Shown here one piece after another: positions 52,959 to 52,962 of a stretch of 52,962 bases of DNA. Position numbers and translations under genes: made by a program. Under the pieces are notes generated by a model that ran no database searches, was not told the origin of the DNA, and saw nothing but the letters and a program-made list of their open reading frames with translations. The stretch's first letter is position 1. Every line of letters begins with the position of its first letter. The stretch spans positions 1 to 52,962 of the forward strand of contig NZ_BAIZ01000025.1 of the NCBI RefSeq assembly GCF_000613445.1. Direction: 5' to 3'. Origin of the DNA: Hoylesella shahii DSM 15611 = JCM 12083. GTDB lineage: Bacteria > Bacteroidota > Bacteroidia > Bacteroidales > Bacteroidaceae.

Positions 52959-52962
52959 CCAA

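Noticed and set aside
52690..52962. Minus-strand reading frame running off the right end
   Set aside because: It overlaps the integrase start, has no protein-like composition and covers the promoter and terminator zone.

Overview
The window looks like one essentially complete temperate siphovirus (prophage or circular phage genome) of a Bacteroidales host, with Prevotella or Bacteroides most likely. The host call rests on the Bacteroidetes promoter grammar (TTTG, 19-20 nt, TAnnTTTG) found at many gene starts, on the lack of Shine-Dalgarno leaders, and on protein types familiar from Bacteroides/Prevotella phages. No rRNA, IS element or CRISPR array is visible.

Layout. 0-1.1 kb (-): S24-type repressor plus a small membrane protein. 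1.1-4.1 kb: an unusual regulatory block with two promoters carrying the same 15-bp operator, a short terminated RNA, long GC-rich hairpin-dense non-coding stretches, two tRNA-like elements and two or three tiny genes. 4.1-19.3 kb (+): early operon with a Sak4-like recombinase, PD-(D/E)XK nuclease, SSB-like protein, NinB-like protein, a tRNA-like element broken by about 140 nt, a NinG-like nuclease interrupted by a LAGLIDADG intein, a DEAH helicase, a replication gene containing 11-bp iterons, a helicase-methyltransferase fusion, a C5 DNA methyltransferase and many small accessory genes. 19.3-46 kb (-): lysis, tail fibres, baseplate, tape measure, tail-assembly chaperone with a probable -1 frameshift, tail tube, connectors, major capsid, decoration, scaffold, portal, terminase, then a ParB-like/PAPS-reductase-like pair interleaved with small Arg/Lys-rich proteins. 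46-48.4 kb (-): Rha/KilAC antirepressor and small early genes. 48.6-50.9 kb (+): XRE regulator, ASCH protein, Bro-N antirepressor, secreted protein. 50.9-52.8 kb: a second iteron cluster, a small gene and a tyrosine integrase (-).

Sequence quality. About fifteen genes, including essential ones (terminase, scaffold, tape measure, decoration), are broken only by single-base indels. Nearly all are one missing base in a short homopolymer. I read these as consensus errors of a long-read assembly and annotate the genes as reconstructed full-length units, marking each frame break.

Regulation. The repressor probably controls both + promoters (1147-1177 and 2421-2451). The late leftward block has an internal promoter before the head genes. 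A bidirectional terminator at 19.3 kb separates the converging early and late transcripts. The most novel-looking content is RNA: the 1.2-1.6 and 3.1-4.0 kb structured regions, the interrupted tRNA-like element at 7.4-7.6 kb, and a promoter-and-terminator-bounded tRNA-like small RNA at 42.9 kb running against the packaging operon.
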